64,000 nt of DNA from Muribaculaceae bacterium (GCA_017427945.1 JAFRRT010000026.1:80902-144901), one strand, 5' to 3'; counted from the first letter of the stretch, positions 35,251 through 44,785 are shown. The notes: a model not told the origin generated them from the letters alone. Program-made: numbers and translations.

Positions 35251-38133
35251 TTACTTGACCGAAGGACGTGCCTGGGTGGGGGTGATGCCGTAATACTGGC
35301 GGAAGACACGTGAGAAATAGGCAACATCCTGGTATCCGCACTGTTCGGCGACATCGCCGATGAGCAGTTTAGGCTCTTCTTGCTGCAGGAGACGCATCGC
35401 CTTTTTCATGCGCAATTGCGTGATAAACGACACGGGATTCTTACCGAGTATGGTCTGCACCTTGTTCCTGAGCTGCGTTTCTCCCATCTTGAACGAACGC
35501 GCCACCTTGTCAAGGTCCAACTTGGTACCAGAAGCGAACTGCTCCTCCACCTCACGGACGAACTTCTCCAAAAACTCCTTATCATCGTCCTGAACATCAA
35601 TATCGTCGGGCAGGAACTCAGTATCGCTTTCTTTGGGCATCGCGTCGGCAGCGAACACCTCACGCAAAGCTTCGCGACTCTCTATCAGTCGTTTGGCCCA
35701 TGCACGCAGTTCGTCGGACGAGAATGGTTTCACCAGATAGGCGTCGGCTCCAGCCTCGATACCAAGAATGCGGTCGGCGTCGCTGTTACGTGCGCTGATA
35801 ATGATGACCGGGACATGGCAAAGTGACTTGTCCCGACGCACGCGGCGGCACAACTCAATACCGTCCATAATCGGCATTTTAACATCGGTGATGATGATAT
35901 CGGGGACTGTATCAAGCGCTTTGGCAAAGCCCTGCTCACCGTCGGTGGCATAGAGCACCGTATAGCCGTCACCCAACATGGTACCCACCAGCGAAGCCAC
36001 GTCGTTGTGGTCCTCCACCACCAGGGCCACGGGGCCACCCGCGCACACTTCATCGACATTGGAAGGCTCGGAGGAAAGATGCGGAATCGGCACCGTTTTC
36101 AAGATAGGTTTCACAGCCTCGGTCAGACGCTTTTTAACGTCATGCGTACGGGAACAAGGCAGTTTTACCGTGAAGACCGATCCTACGTCGCTCTTGCTGT
36201 CGGCCGATACGGTGCCGCCCATGACCATCGTCATGTCGCGTACCACCGTCAGACCGATGCCCACACCATCGGCTCTACGCTCGGCCTCAGCACTGCGATA
36301 AAACGGCTCAAAGACATGCGGCAGGTCCTCAGTACTGATGCCCATGCCCTCGTCGGCCACCTTGATGACGAGCATATCGTCCTCGACGCGCGATGTAACG
36401 GTAATGCGTCCACCGTCACGGCTATAGAGGATGGCGTTCTCGATAAGATTGCCGACAATGGTAGTCAGGTAACGAGGCACGGTGTCGGCCTCCACGCCGG
36501 TTTCATAGGGGGCATAACTCAACTCGATGTTGCGCTCGATGCAGCGGTCTCTAAAGCCCTCTACAATCATGCGGATGTAGGCTATGACATCTCCGCGATG
36601 CCAATCAGGGTCCTTGATAGCGCTGCGCACACCACCTACCTCAAGAATACGGTCAACCAGCGTCAGCAGGTTATTTCCTTGTCGCTCAATGATTTCTACA
36701 TATTCGCGTTGAGCATTGGTAGGCTCATATTGGATTGATTGTGCATCAGAGATGAGGTTGTCGGTGGCGCCCATGATGGCGCTCAGCGGGGTACGCAGCT
36801 GGTGTACGACATTGGTAAAGAACAGCGAGCGCGTTTCCTCGACCTGACGCATCCGGCGCTGTGTACGGTTGCGCATGCGCATGACATAGGCCAAGGCGGC
36901 GATGATGGCTGCGGCCATGAGTACCAGCAATGTAGTCAAAATACCCTGGATGTTGCGCATGCGTTTCAGGCGATTGATGTCGCGGTTGAGCATATTGGCC
37001 TCGTCCATGTCGCGGGATTTCACATATTCGATATGCTGATTCTGCACCTCGTCGAGTGTTACACGGCCATAGATGGTGTCATATAGTTCAGTGCTGCGCA
37101 CATATTGATCCAAGGCCTCGGCGGTGTTTCCCTGCAACCGCAACAACTCATAATGAATCATGCTGGCCTCGGCCTGATGCACCTTGCTGCCGATGCGCTT
37201 AGCCTCGGCTTCGACTTCTTGGATATAACCATGGGCATCGTCATACTCACCAAGCTTGAGGGCCATTCTAGCCAAGCCCATACAGGATTGCAGCCAGAAC
37301 CAATTGTCATTCATGTTGCGCAAATCGTTATAGGCCTGCTTGTACTCTTCCATGGCATGAGAATAATTGTTCTCTTGCTCATACACTTCGCCAAAGTGCA
37401 GATGGTTGAGTGCAACTCCCGTTGGGCTCCCACACAATTTATTGAATTCCAATGACTTGTTGCTAAAATACCATGCCGAATCGCTCTCGCCAATCTCACT
37501 CTTGAGAATGCCCAGGTCGCTGTAAGACTTCGCAAGTTCCTGATTGTTGCCCAGCCGGCAATCAAGGTCAATAGCCATACGGAGCAGGCTGTCGGCAGTC
37601 GAATAACGGCAAAGCGTCATTTCAATCTTGGCAATACCGTTCAACGCGATCGAGCGCATTTCGGCCATGTGCGGCTCATTCTGGTTACTGTAGGCGTCAC
37701 ACAGCTTCAGCACTCGGTAATAGTTAGTGCATGCATAACCATATTCGCCAATGCGGCGGTACACTGTCGCCAGATTGTTGCACGCATCGGCCATTCCCAG
37801 GGTATCGGCGGCATTAGTGGCAATATTCAGCCACTGGGAAATAACTTCTAACGACTTAGCAAAGTGAACCTGATTGGACAAGAGTAGGCCTTGATGCTTG
37901 AGGGCGAGCATCTCGCCCATCACGTCGTTCTGCTCACGCGACTGGCGGGCCAGGTTCATCAGGGAGTCAACGTCATGGATGCGGTCCATCATGCTGTCGA
38001 TGACGGCATAGCGCGACGCATCTTCCTGGGTATTATTGCCATTGCTGCATGAAGACACGACAAGCAGCATGACCAGCACGACAAGTGCCGCCACGCAGCA
38101 TGCAATTCCACGGTCAAAGCAATGGTTTTTCAT
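35251..38133 (-). CDS. Hybrid two-component sensor with TPR sensor region and AraC output
   Basis: A 960-residue one-protein signalling system. It has a lipobox-like V-V-S-S-C near residue 28, a TPR sensor region (about 40-380), a membrane helix (about 400-420), HisKA with phospho-acceptor His 444 (V-V-H-Q-L-R-T-P), HATPase_c with V-G-N-L-I-E-N-A and G-I-G-L-T, a receiver domain with phospho-acceptor Asp 750 (I-I-T-D-V-K-M-P), and C-terminal AraC helix-turn-helix (about 860-960). Classical hybrid systems sense glycans with beta-propellers; this one uses TPRs. The upstream in-frame ATG at 38298 is rejected because a -7 box lies at 38164-38172. Target genes are unknown. Confidence 0.88.
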   Translation of the reverse strand: MKNHCFDRGIACCVAALVVLVMLLVVSSCSNGNNTQEDASRYAVIDSMMDRIHDVDSLMNLARQSREQNDVMGEMLALKHQGLLLSNQVHFAKSLEVISQWLNIATNAADTLGMADACNNLATVYRRIGEYGYACTNYYRVLKLCDAYSNQNEPHMAEMRSIALNGIAKIEMTLCRYSTADSLLRMAIDLDCRLGNNQELAKSYSDLGILKSEIGESDSAWYFSNKSLEFNKLCGSPTGVALNHLHFGEVYEQENNYSHAMEEYKQAYNDLRNMNDNWFWLQSCMGLARMALKLGEYDDAHGYIQEVEAEAKRIGSKVHQAEASMIHYELLRLQGNTAEALDQYVRSTELYDTIYGRVTLDEVQNQHIEYVKSRDMDEANMLNRDINRLKRMRNIQGILTTLLVLMAAAIIAALAYVMRMRNRTQRRMRQVEETRSLFFTNVVHQLRTPLSAIMGATDNLISDAQSIQYEPTNAQREYVEIIERQGNNLLTLVDRILEVGGVRSAIKDPDWHRGDVIAYIRMIVEGFRDRCIERNIELSYAPYETGVEADTVPRYLTTIVGNLIENAILYSRDGGRITVTSRVEDDMLVIKVADEGMGISTEDLPHVFEPFYRSAEAERRADGVGIGLTVVRDMTMVMGGTVSADSKSDVGSVFTVKLPCSRTHDVKKRLTEAVKPILKTVPIPHLSSEPSNVDEVCAGGPVALVVEDHNDVASLVGTMLGDGYTVLYATDGEQGFAKALDTVPDIIITDVKMPIMDGIELCRRVRRDKSLCHVPVIIISARNSDADRILGIEAGADAYLVKPFSSDELRAWAKRLIESREALREVFAADAMPKESDTEFLPDDIDVQDDDKEFLEKFVREVEEQFASGTKLDLDKVARSFKMGETQLRNKVQTILGKNPVSFITQLRMKKAMRLLQQEEPKLLIGDVAEQCGYQDVAYFSRVFRQYYGITPTQARPSVK

Positions 38134-38163
38134 TACAGCAAGCAGAAAACTTGAATTGTGGCG

Positions 38164-38172
38164 GCAAAAATA
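38164..38172 (-). promoter_or_regulatory. -7 box of the hybrid sensor gene
   Basis: TATTTTTGC on the minus strand, 30 bp upstream of the chosen ATG at 38133. At 19 bp upstream TTTC stands in for TTTG. Confidence 0.55.
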
Positions 38173-38345
38173 GAGTATTTTTTTCGAAACTGAAAACATT
38201 TCTTTCGAAATTTCCAGCCCCCCCCCATTTTCGGTAGTACCCTGCGCATCAATCTCTTCAATGAATGGCCTTCGCCAGGAAAAAAACAAAAAAATCACTC
38301 ACGATAACGCCATATCGATTAAAATGACTAATTTTGCAGGTTATT

Positions 38346-38885
38346 ATGTCAGAACCGAAGAAAAGCATCTATCAGCGGGCGGGCGAATGGGGCATCCCCT
38401 TCGGCCTGTACCTGTCGTGTGCCGCTGTCGCGTCGATTTATGCCGACAAGTTCCAACCCTTGAGCCTGGTATTCTTTATCTTGCTCATAGGGACACCGTT
38501 GCTGACCTATTATTACCAGCGTCGCAAATTCATCGAGGATGACGGCTTCACCGAGTATGCCGGCTTGTGGATGCTCGGCATCCTGCTGTTCATCCTGGGC
38601 TCGGTCATTTCCAGCCTCGTCGTCTATCTCGTGCTGCAGTACTGGCGGCCCGAGTTCATGTATGAGCAGGCGCAACTTGTGCTCGACACCTACAAGGACA
38701 TGCCCGAGATGAAGGACAGTGATGTCATGCTAGTACTGCGGCGACTGGTTGACGAGCGGTTGATGCCGTCACCCATCCAGACGGTGTTCAACGCCTTTTG
38801 GTTCGTCACCTTTGGCGGCTCGATGGTGAGCGCCATCACGGCATTGATTGCCCAGCGCAAGCCTAAGAAACGCGACAGTCTTTAA
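38346..38885 (+). CDS. DUF4199-type membrane protein
   Basis: About 179 residues with four predicted membrane helices (residues near 18-35, 40-60, 72-98 and 145-165) and a short soluble loop, matching the DUF4199 pattern of Bacteroidetes. Function unknown. It is regularly found before a GT2 gene, as here (54 bp gap). ATG at 38346 is preferred over TTG at 38334, which overlaps a possible -7 box TAATTTTGC (38329-38337); if that box is used the mRNA would be almost leaderless. Confidence 0.78.
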   Translation: MSEPKKSIYQRAGEWGIPFGLYLSCAAVASIYADKFQPLSLVFFILLIGTPLLTYYYQRRKFIEDDGFTEYAGLWMLGILLFILGSVISSLVVYLVLQYWRPEFMYEQAQLVLDTYKDMPEMKDSDVMLVLRRLVDERLMPSPIQTVFNAFWFVTFGGSMVSAITALIAQRKPKKRDSL

Positions 38886-38939
38886 TGACAATTCAAGTGG
38901 ATTTTTAAAACGATATCATCATTTTATAAGTGGCAGGAT

Positions 38940-39998
38940 ATGGACATTTCAGTAGTAGTACCGTTGTATAACGAGGCAGAGTCACTGCCGGAACTTGCCG
39001 AATGGATTGAGCGTGTCATGAACGAGAACGGTTTCTCTTACGAGGTGCTGTTCATTAACGACGGCAGCACCGACGACTCTTGGGACGTCATCAAGGAACT
39101 GCATGCCAAGAACCCCCGGATGAAGGGCATCGCCTTCCGCCGCAACTACGGCAAGTCACCGGCGCTGAACACCGGCTTTGAGCGGGCTCAGGGCGATGTC
39201 ATCATCACGATGGACGCCGACCTGCAGGACAGCCCCGATGAGATTCCCGAACTCTACCACATGATTACCCGTGACGGGTATGACCTGGTGAGCGGATGGA
39301 AGAAGAAACGCTATGACCCGCTCAGCAAGACCATCCCCACCAAGCTCTTCAACGCTACTGCCCGCCGCGTTACCGGCATCCACAACCTGCACGACTTCAA
39401 CTGCGGCCTGAAAGCCTACCGCCGCGATGTCGTCAAGCACATCGAGGTGTATGGCGACATGCACCGCTATGTGCCCTATCTTGCCAAGATTGCGGGTTTC
39501 ACTAAAATCGGAGAGAAAGAAGTGAAGCACCGCGCGCGCAAGTACGGCTCGACCAAGTTCGGCCTTGACCGCTTTGTCAACGGCTATCTCGACCTGCTCA
39601 CGCTGTGGTTCCAGGGCAGGTTCGGCGTCAAGCCGATGCACTTCTTCGGCCTGCTGGGCAGCTTCATGTTCCTGTTAGGTTTCGCCGCTGTAATTCTTGT
39701 CGGTGCCCTCAAGTTGTATAACATGTATAGCGGCAACAGTTACAGGCTGGTGACCGATTCACCCTACTTTTACCTTGCCTTGACCTCGATGTTGCTGGGT
39801 ACTCAACTTTTCCTCACAGGATTCCTGGGAGAGCTCATCATTCGCCACAGCAACGATCGCAACCACTACGAGATCAGCGAGGAAATCATCGATGAAGGTC
39901 GGCCTGCCATCGCCGCCCGCCAGCAGGTGGACGTGCTCGATACGCTGCCCAAGCAACAGCCTGTGAAACAGGAAGTTCACATCGAGAAGGAGCTATGA
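38940..39998 (+). CDS. GT2 polyprenyl-phosphate glycosyltransferase (GtrB/ArnC-like)
   Basis: A 352-residue enzyme: GT-A domain with V-V-P-L-Y-N-E-A-E-S-L, I-N-D-G-S-T-D-D-S, M-D-A-D-L-Q-D-S-P and D-F-N-C-G-L-K-A-Y-R-R, then two C-terminal membrane helices (about 225-255 and 270-300) and a cytoplasmic tail. It should transfer a sugar to undecaprenyl phosphate at the inner membrane for later glycan modification. The gene overlaps the next by 4 bp. Confidence 0.9.
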   Translation: MDISVVVPLYNEAESLPELAEWIERVMNENGFSYEVLFINDGSTDDSWDVIKELHAKNPRMKGIAFRRNYGKSPALNTGFERAQGDVIITMDADLQDSPDEIPELYHMITRDGYDLVSGWKKKRYDPLSKTIPTKLFNATARRVTGIHNLHDFNCGLKAYRRDVVKHIEVYGDMHRYVPYLAKIAGFTKIGEKEVKHRARKYGSTKFGLDRFVNGYLDLLTLWFQGRFGVKPMHFFGLLGSFMFLLGFAAVILVGALKLYNMYSGNSYRLVTDSPYFYLALTSMLLGTQLFLTGFLGELIIRHSNDRNHYEISEEIIDEGRPAIAARQQVDVLDTLPKQQPVKQEVHIEKEL

Positions 39999-40492
39999 GC
40001 CGCCTATTGCACATAGCCACGTTGATGTTGCTCGCCCTGTGCCTCTTTACGGCGGCGTGCAGCGACGAGAGTTGCTATGAGAACGGCAGCAGCCTGCCCC
40101 TTGCCACACTCTATCTGGGAGAAGCCCAACAGACCATCACTGGGCTTACCGTCATGGGCATCGGGGCTCCCGGCGACAGCCTGTTGCTCAACAATGGCGC
40201 CGTCAAGGAGCTTTACCTGCCGCTGCGTGCCAGTGTTCAATCCACATCGTTCATGTTCGGCAGATGGCTCATCAACGGCACCGATACAGTGATGGTGAGA
40301 GATACTGTTACTCTTGACTATCAGCCCGTTGAATACTTCCACTCGGCAGAGTGCGGCGCGATGTTCAACTTCAACATGAAGAACGTGCGCCACACGACAC
40401 ACGGCATCGATTCGGTTGTGCTGATGACCGACGTGGTCACCAACTCGCAGCTGCCCGCATTACGCATCCATTTCACCGATTTCGCACTATGA
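39995..40492 (+). CDS. DUF6452-type lipoprotein
   Basis: A 165-residue protein with lipobox T-A-A-C near residue 22, then a compact beta-rich domain (C-Y-E-N-G, L-P-L-R, D-T-V-T-L-D-Y, C-G-A-M-F-N-F). It matches the small Bacteroidetes lipoprotein family paired with DUF6048 outer membrane proteins. Function unknown. ATGA overlaps on both sides put it in a tight operon with the GT2 and DUF6048 genes. Confidence 0.72.
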   Translation: MSRLLHIATLMLLALCLFTAACSDESCYENGSSLPLATLYLGEAQQTITGLTVMGIGAPGDSLLLNNGAVKELYLPLRASVQSTSFMFGRWLINGTDTVMVRDTVTLDYQPVEYFHSAECGAMFNFNMKNVRHTTHGIDSVVLMTDVVTNSQLPALRIHFTDFAL

Positions 40493-41361
40493 AGACGACC
40501 GCACATACAAGAAATCACATCAAAGGGACGCTTCTTTTGATGACATTCATCTTGTCGGCCGTTTTCACCATCGGCGCCCAGGAGCCTGACCGCCGCCATG
40601 TCACCCCCGTCAAGCCCGAGACCAATGAGGTGAAACCGCCGCCCAAGGGCACCGACGACAAAATCATCCAGCAATACATCAGCGGCGACAGCGCTGCCGC
40701 CGTTGCCGAGGCTCGCAAAGACTCGCTTCGACGCGTGTATAAACGCTACCCCAGATTGACCGACATCGCCTACGGCATCAACTTCATCGAGCCGCTTTTC
40801 ATGGCCTTCGGGCAGTCCTATGCCAGCGCCGACGTGAATGCCACCCTCAACATGTGGAATAGGTTCCAACCTACTGTTGAGCTGGGTATGGGATGGGCAA
40901 AATCCACCCCCGACGGCATGAACTTCACCTATCGCGGCAAGCCCTCCCCCTACGTCAAGGTAGGCGCCAACTACAACTTCATGTTTAAGAACAGCCCCGA
41001 CTACCAGGCACTGATTGGTATCAGACTGGGATACAGCACCTTTGGCTACGACATCAAAGACGTTAATTACAGCAACAGTTACTGGCAGGAGAGCATCGGG
41101 TACGACATCACCGGAGAGCGTTCCCACGCCCTGTGGGGAGAGGCGGGCGTTGGCCTCAAGGTCAAGATCAGCGGCCCCTGGTCACTGGGGTGGATGATTC
41201 GTTACCACGGCATCTTCAACTATGGCAAGAGCGACCATTCCAAGCCGTGGTTCATCCCCGGCTACGGTCCCCGCGAGAGTTCCTTAGGACTCTCCTTGAC
41301 GCTGCAATACACATTGCCGCTCTATCACGAGAATACCCCATCACCACAACCCAAAGAATAA
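40489..41361 (+). CDS. DUF6048-type outer membrane beta-barrel protein
   Basis: A 290-residue protein with signal peptide (T-F-I-L-S-A-V-F-T-I-G-A-Q), a polar N-terminal segment, then alternating strands (Y-V-K-V-G-A-N-Y-N-F, I-G-I-R-L-G-Y, A-G-V-G-L-K-V-K-I) ending in L-G-L-S-L-T-L-Q-Y-T-L-P-L-Y. This fits a small outer membrane barrel. The ATG at 40489 overlaps the DUF6452 stop and is followed by a signal peptide, which rules out the longer frame from 40351. Confidence 0.75.
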   Translation: MKTTAHTRNHIKGTLLLMTFILSAVFTIGAQEPDRRHVTPVKPETNEVKPPPKGTDDKIIQQYISGDSAAAVAEARKDSLRRVYKRYPRLTDIAYGINFIEPLFMAFGQSYASADVNATLNMWNRFQPTVELGMGWAKSTPDGMNFTYRGKPSPYVKVGANYNFMFKNSPDYQALIGIRLGYSTFGYDIKDVNYSNSYWQESIGYDITGERSHALWGEAGVGLKVKISGPWSLGWMIRYHGIFNYGKSDHSKPWFIPGYGPRESSLGLSLTLQYTLPLYHENTPSPQPKE

Positions 41362-41371
41362 CACTACAGCC

Positions 41372-41509
41372 ATGATGATTAAAAAGCAACAACGACACTT
41401 CGGCCAGCAGGCACGCATCCCAAAAATCAGGCCTGCGGGCAACCCCGACTGGTACAAACGCTTTAGGCAGCTTGCCAGACTCTCGGGCAACATCTTCAGA
41501 ATGAAATGA
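41372..41509 (+). CDS. Small basic ORF, 45 residues
   Basis: A short open frame starting ATG-ATG 10 bp after the DUF6048 stop. The product is strongly basic (many Lys, Arg, Gln) with an aromatic N-P-D-W-Y-K-R-F core and no hydrophobic segment. Position at the end of a tight operon suggests it is translated, but no family is recognised and it could be chance. Confidence 0.4.
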   Translation: MMIKKQQRHFGQQARIPKIRPAGNPDWYKRFRQLARLSGNIFRMK

Positions 41510-41815
41510 GATGAGTCCCAATGCGAGACACATGCAGCACACCTAAATCGGCGCCAAATGCTACTTGTTAATAGTTTTTTTGCCGATTTTTCAAAAAAAT
41601 TTTGCCAGTTCAAAAAAAGTTCGTAATATTGTAGTCTGAAAAGCGGGAAAAACCGCTCGTTTTGAGCCTATTTCTTTGATTTTCAACATAATAATATCAT
41701 AGTACCTCCTTTCGGCATACTATGCCCGGACGGAGAGAAGCGGATTTAAACAAAGAACAAAAAAAACAAAACATATTAAATTAACATTATTACTAACTAT
41801 TTAACTCATTAAACT
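41510..41815 (+). other. 306-bp gene-free region: promoter and structured leader
   Basis: Contains the promoter at 41601-41631 and a leader of about 180 nt. Two hairpins are visible in the leader: AGCGG/CCGCT (about 41641-41656), and a nested one near 41707-41737 with GGCATA-C-TATGCC inside a CTCC/GGAG stem. The end before the ATG is A-rich. Confidence 0.65.
41601..41631 (+). promoter_or_regulatory. Promoter of the secreted-protein gene
   Basis: TTTG at 41601-41604 and TAATATTG at 41624-41631, spacer 19 bp. The -7 box departs from TAnnTTTG at one position. Confidence 0.65.
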
Positions 41816-42787
41816 ATGAAGATTAAAAATTTACTTCTTTTCGCTGCCGCTGCATCGCTGAGCCTTAGCGCTTTCGCTGACGAGCTCTCGACTGGCGAGC
41901 TTGCTGTCCTGTCAACCGGCGAACCCGCTACCTCTGGTCAGCCCACCAACGACCACTTCTTCGTACGTGGTGACTATGATGACATGGGTTCGATGATGAC
42001 CTTCGACAACCAGGTTAGCTTCAAGGCTGGTGACACCCAGTTGGTATGGTTCTACCTTGATGATGATGAGATCTATCTGAACGAGGCTGTTCAGGCTCTC
42101 ACCCCCATCGCTTACAATGCCGCTGGTGACCTCTACAACGAAATTACTTACAACTCATTCCAGTTCGACCTTTACCTCCCGCAGAGGTTGCAGGTCATCG
42201 TCGGTGAAGACGAGGATGGTGAGGAGATTACCTTCGAGCAGGGTGACCGTCTTCCCTCAAACGCTACCCTGACTTGGGGTTTGAAGGAAGAGACCAAGGT
42301 TATCGATGGTATCACCTACAACATCTATACCGTAGTAAGCTACAACTCGAACGCTTATGGCAGCCACCTGTCAGCTAAGAACGCCAGCAAGTACAAAAAC
42401 AACGGCGCTCTGAAGAAAGACTACAGCGTATTTGCACTGCAGATCAAGGACACCCAGGCCGACGGTGAGAACCACATCGACGACATGATCATCGCTAACC
42501 AGATGCTCAACCTGCGTGAGACCGCTATCGCTGAGTGGGATCCCAACAGCAGCACCTTCTTCTATGGCACCGGTGGTAACCTGGAGACCCAGCGCTTCCA
42601 GAACTACAACCGTGTTAAGATGCACGGCAGCGCCAATGTTGTTGAGAATCTGGCCGAGAAGACCATCAACAACGTGAAGTACTACAACATTGCCGGTATG
42701 GAGAGCAATGTTCCCTTCGACGGTGTTAACATCATGGTAACCACCTACAACGATGGTACTACCAGCACCTGCAAGGTGATGAAGTAA
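41816..42787 (+). CDS. Secreted protein with type IX-like C-terminal sorting domain
   Basis: A 323-residue protein with a clear signal peptide (L-L-L-F-A-A-A-A-S-L-S-L-S-A-F-A). The mature part is beta-rich and acidic. The last 40 residues (Y-Y-N-I-A-G-M, F-D-G-V-N-I-M-V-T-T-Y, C-K-V-M-K) resemble C-terminal domains that direct export by the type IX system or surface attachment in Bacteroidetes. No enzymatic domain is recognised. Codon choice (GGT, CGT, AAC, GCT) is strongly biased, a sign of high expression, and the gene has a long leader and strong terminator. Confidence 0.7.
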   Translation: MKIKNLLLFAAAASLSLSAFADELSTGELAVLSTGEPATSGQPTNDHFFVRGDYDDMGSMMTFDNQVSFKAGDTQLVWFYLDDDEIYLNEAVQALTPIAYNAAGDLYNEITYNSFQFDLYLPQRLQVIVGEDEDGEEITFEQGDRLPSNATLTWGLKEETKVIDGITYNIYTVVSYNSNAYGSHLSAKNASKYKNNGALKKDYSVFALQIKDTQADGENHIDDMIIANQMLNLRETAIAEWDPNSSTFFYGTGGNLETQRFQNYNRVKMHGSANVVENLAEKTINNVKYYNIAGMESNVPFDGVNIMVTTYNDGTTSTCKVMK

Positions 42788-42811
42788 GAAATTACTGAAC
42801 ATCAAAATACA

Positions 42812-42846
42812 AATAACCGCGGGCTTAACGCTCGCGGTTATTTTTT
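42812..42846 (+). terminator. Rho-independent terminator
   Basis: AATAACCGCG (42812-42821) pairs with CGCGGTTATT (42833-42842), followed by more T residues, 24 bp after the stop. Confidence 0.9.
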
Positions 42847-42897
42847 GTGTAAAGCCGTGGCAGAGCCACGGCACGGAGTGGAGAGATAAGGAAGCGG

Positions 42898-44775
42898 CTA
42901 CAGTTTCTCGCCGAGCCACACATCGCTGGCCAGTGACTTGTCGGGAGGGGTTTCCTTAGGCACCACACGCTTGTCCTTCATCACCAGCAAGCCGATGGCG
43001 CGCGTCATCAGGATGTCGTCGTGCTTGCCGGGACGGGCAGCATAGCGTCCGTTGTACTCCTGATAGTCACGCATCTCGTTCACCGCATCCATGTCACGCT
43101 CGACATAGGCACCTTCCCTCACCGCCTCGATCAAAGCGGTGACGGCTTCACGCTTGGTTTTGACATTGGTGTGGAAACCCAACTTCTTGCCGTCGCGCTT
43201 ATAGACATTTCCATAGCATCGCGACACCTGCTGCATGATGTACTCGCTCTCACCGGCACGCGCCGCCTCGTTAGTCAGTGTGTTGCTCTCGATGACGAGG
43301 GCAGCGTTGTTGTAAAGGATGGCCAGCTGCATCGACTTCCAGCCCAACTGGTCATGGTCGATATGGCCGCGCCACTGTGCCACGATGGCCGGCGGGTGCC
43401 CTTGTGCGGCAAAACGCCACACGGCAATGACCGAATAGTCACTGCCCTCGGACCTGCCGCCGACATCAACCACCACTGCATATTTCGCCAACCGGGGGCC
43501 GCGACTCTCGGGCATCTCCCAGACGCGCAACAAGCCGTTGGAAGCCCGCACCAGCCTGACATTCCGCTTGGCCTCATGCCCGCTGGCGCCGTCGGCCTGG
43601 ATGTCGCCCACCAGGACGGGAGGCTTGTCACAGCTTTTCTCCATGGCGTCCAGGTGCTCACTGGCAAAGGGACAATGAGTCGTTGTGGCAAAAGCCTCGT
43701 TGGCGGTGCCGGGATACTCGGCCATCATCAGTTCGTGGGTGCGGTATTCTTTGCGCTTGCTGTGGTACCAGTTTACCTGTTCCAGGGTGCAGCCCGTCTG
43801 CCACAGCATCTGCTCATACTCATCCATCGACTCCCACAATGCCCACGCATCATCGACAGGTAGCGAGTAGATGCCTATCTCATGCCACGGCACAAAGACG
43901 GGAACCTTGTAGCTGCGGTCGAGCTGGGCACGTTGCCACTCATCATGGAAATAGTCCCCCACCCCGTTGGCGGTCGATTCCAGAACGATGACAGTCTCGG
44001 GCTTGAGCGCCACGCTGCCACAGACGCTACGCACCACATCGTCGGGGCTGTGCATCGGTGTCTCGGGCCAATATGCCACCTCGCTGAGGTGCGCCATTGC
44101 GATATCATAGCCTCGCGCAGCATCCTCGCTGCGAGAACTGCCCGTCAGCACCAGGCAGTCGCGGGAAGTAATCTGCTGTACGTTGGGCTGTCCCTCCAGT
44201 TTGGCAAAGCGCGGCACATCGTCCTTGTCATCAAGCAGCTCGCGGGGATAGTGTCGCAACAGCAGGTTATACATCCGCTTGATGCTCTTGCTCGTCGCAT
44301 GCAGGTGGCCGCAAATCAGGCTGTTCCACCCCGTGTGGCGCACGAGCTGCATCCATGCCAAATACATCTGTACCAACGTCGATCCACCCCACTGACGCGC
44401 CTTGAGCAAGATAACTCGCACAGGAAGTCCCGCCGTACGCTGCTCCTCCATGACTGCGAGCAGGCGGCGCTGCGGTCGGTTGAGGACAAACTTCACGTTC
44501 TTGCCGCTCATCTTGTCCTTGATGGTCACGCAACGGGCACACCAGAATTCAAAGTCCTCCCGTATGCGGGCCTTGTCCTGCTCGACCGGCGTCAACATGG
44601 CGTAGTGGGGGCATTGCTCCAGCACCACACGGGGAATGTGGCGGCCGCCCACCTCAACACGGTCTCCCCAACAGCCGACGCCCGCCAGCGGGTCATAGCC
44701 TCTATCGTCAAGCAGCGCCAAGCGCCGCTTGTTTTCGACGAGGAGTTCATCCACATTATTATATATATGGTTCAT
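42898..44775 (-). CDS. Phage terminase large subunit (TerL)
   Basis: A 625-residue packaging motor. ATPase part: Walker A-like K-A-R-Q-W-G-G-S-T at 125-133, Walker B-like I-A-M-A-H-L-S-E at 225-232 with the catalytic Glu, and a coupling motif V-L-E-S-T-A-N-G near 265-272. RNase H-like nuclease: V-V-V-D-V-G-G with Asp 437, V-I-E-S-N with Glu 497, and K-H-D-D near 584-587. Both activities therefore look intact. TerL translocates DNA into a procapsid through the portal and cuts it. It starts 10 bp after the upstream propeller-like gene. No small terminase is seen next to it and the portal is 16 kb away on the other strand. Confidence 0.88.
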   Translation of the reverse strand: MNHIYNNVDELLVENKRRLALLDDRGYDPLAGVGCWGDRVEVGGRHIPRVVLEQCPHYAMLTPVEQDKARIREDFEFWCARCVTIKDKMSGKNVKFVLNRPQRRLLAVMEEQRTAGLPVRVILLKARQWGGSTLVQMYLAWMQLVRHTGWNSLICGHLHATSKSIKRMYNLLLRHYPRELLDDKDDVPRFAKLEGQPNVQQITSRDCLVLTGSSRSEDAARGYDIAMAHLSEVAYWPETPMHSPDDVVRSVCGSVALKPETVIVLESTANGVGDYFHDEWQRAQLDRSYKVPVFVPWHEIGIYSLPVDDAWALWESMDEYEQMLWQTGCTLEQVNWYHSKRKEYRTHELMMAEYPGTANEAFATTTHCPFASEHLDAMEKSCDKPPVLVGDIQADGASGHEAKRNVRLVRASNGLLRVWEMPESRGPRLAKYAVVVDVGGRSEGSDYSVIAVWRFAAQGHPPAIVAQWRGHIDHDQLGWKSMQLAILYNNAALVIESNTLTNEAARAGESEYIMQQVSRCYGNVYKRDGKKLGFHTNVKTKREAVTALIEAVREGAYVERDMDAVNEMRDYQEYNGRYAARPGKHDDILMTRAIGLLVMKDKRVVPKETPPDKSLASDVWLGEKL

Positions 44776-44785
44776 GAGGGCAAAT

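Noticed and set aside
38134-38298. N-terminal extension of the hybrid sensor
   Set aside because: It crosses the likely -7 box and lacks signal-peptide logic; the ATG at 38133 is followed at once by a hydrophobic segment and lipobox.
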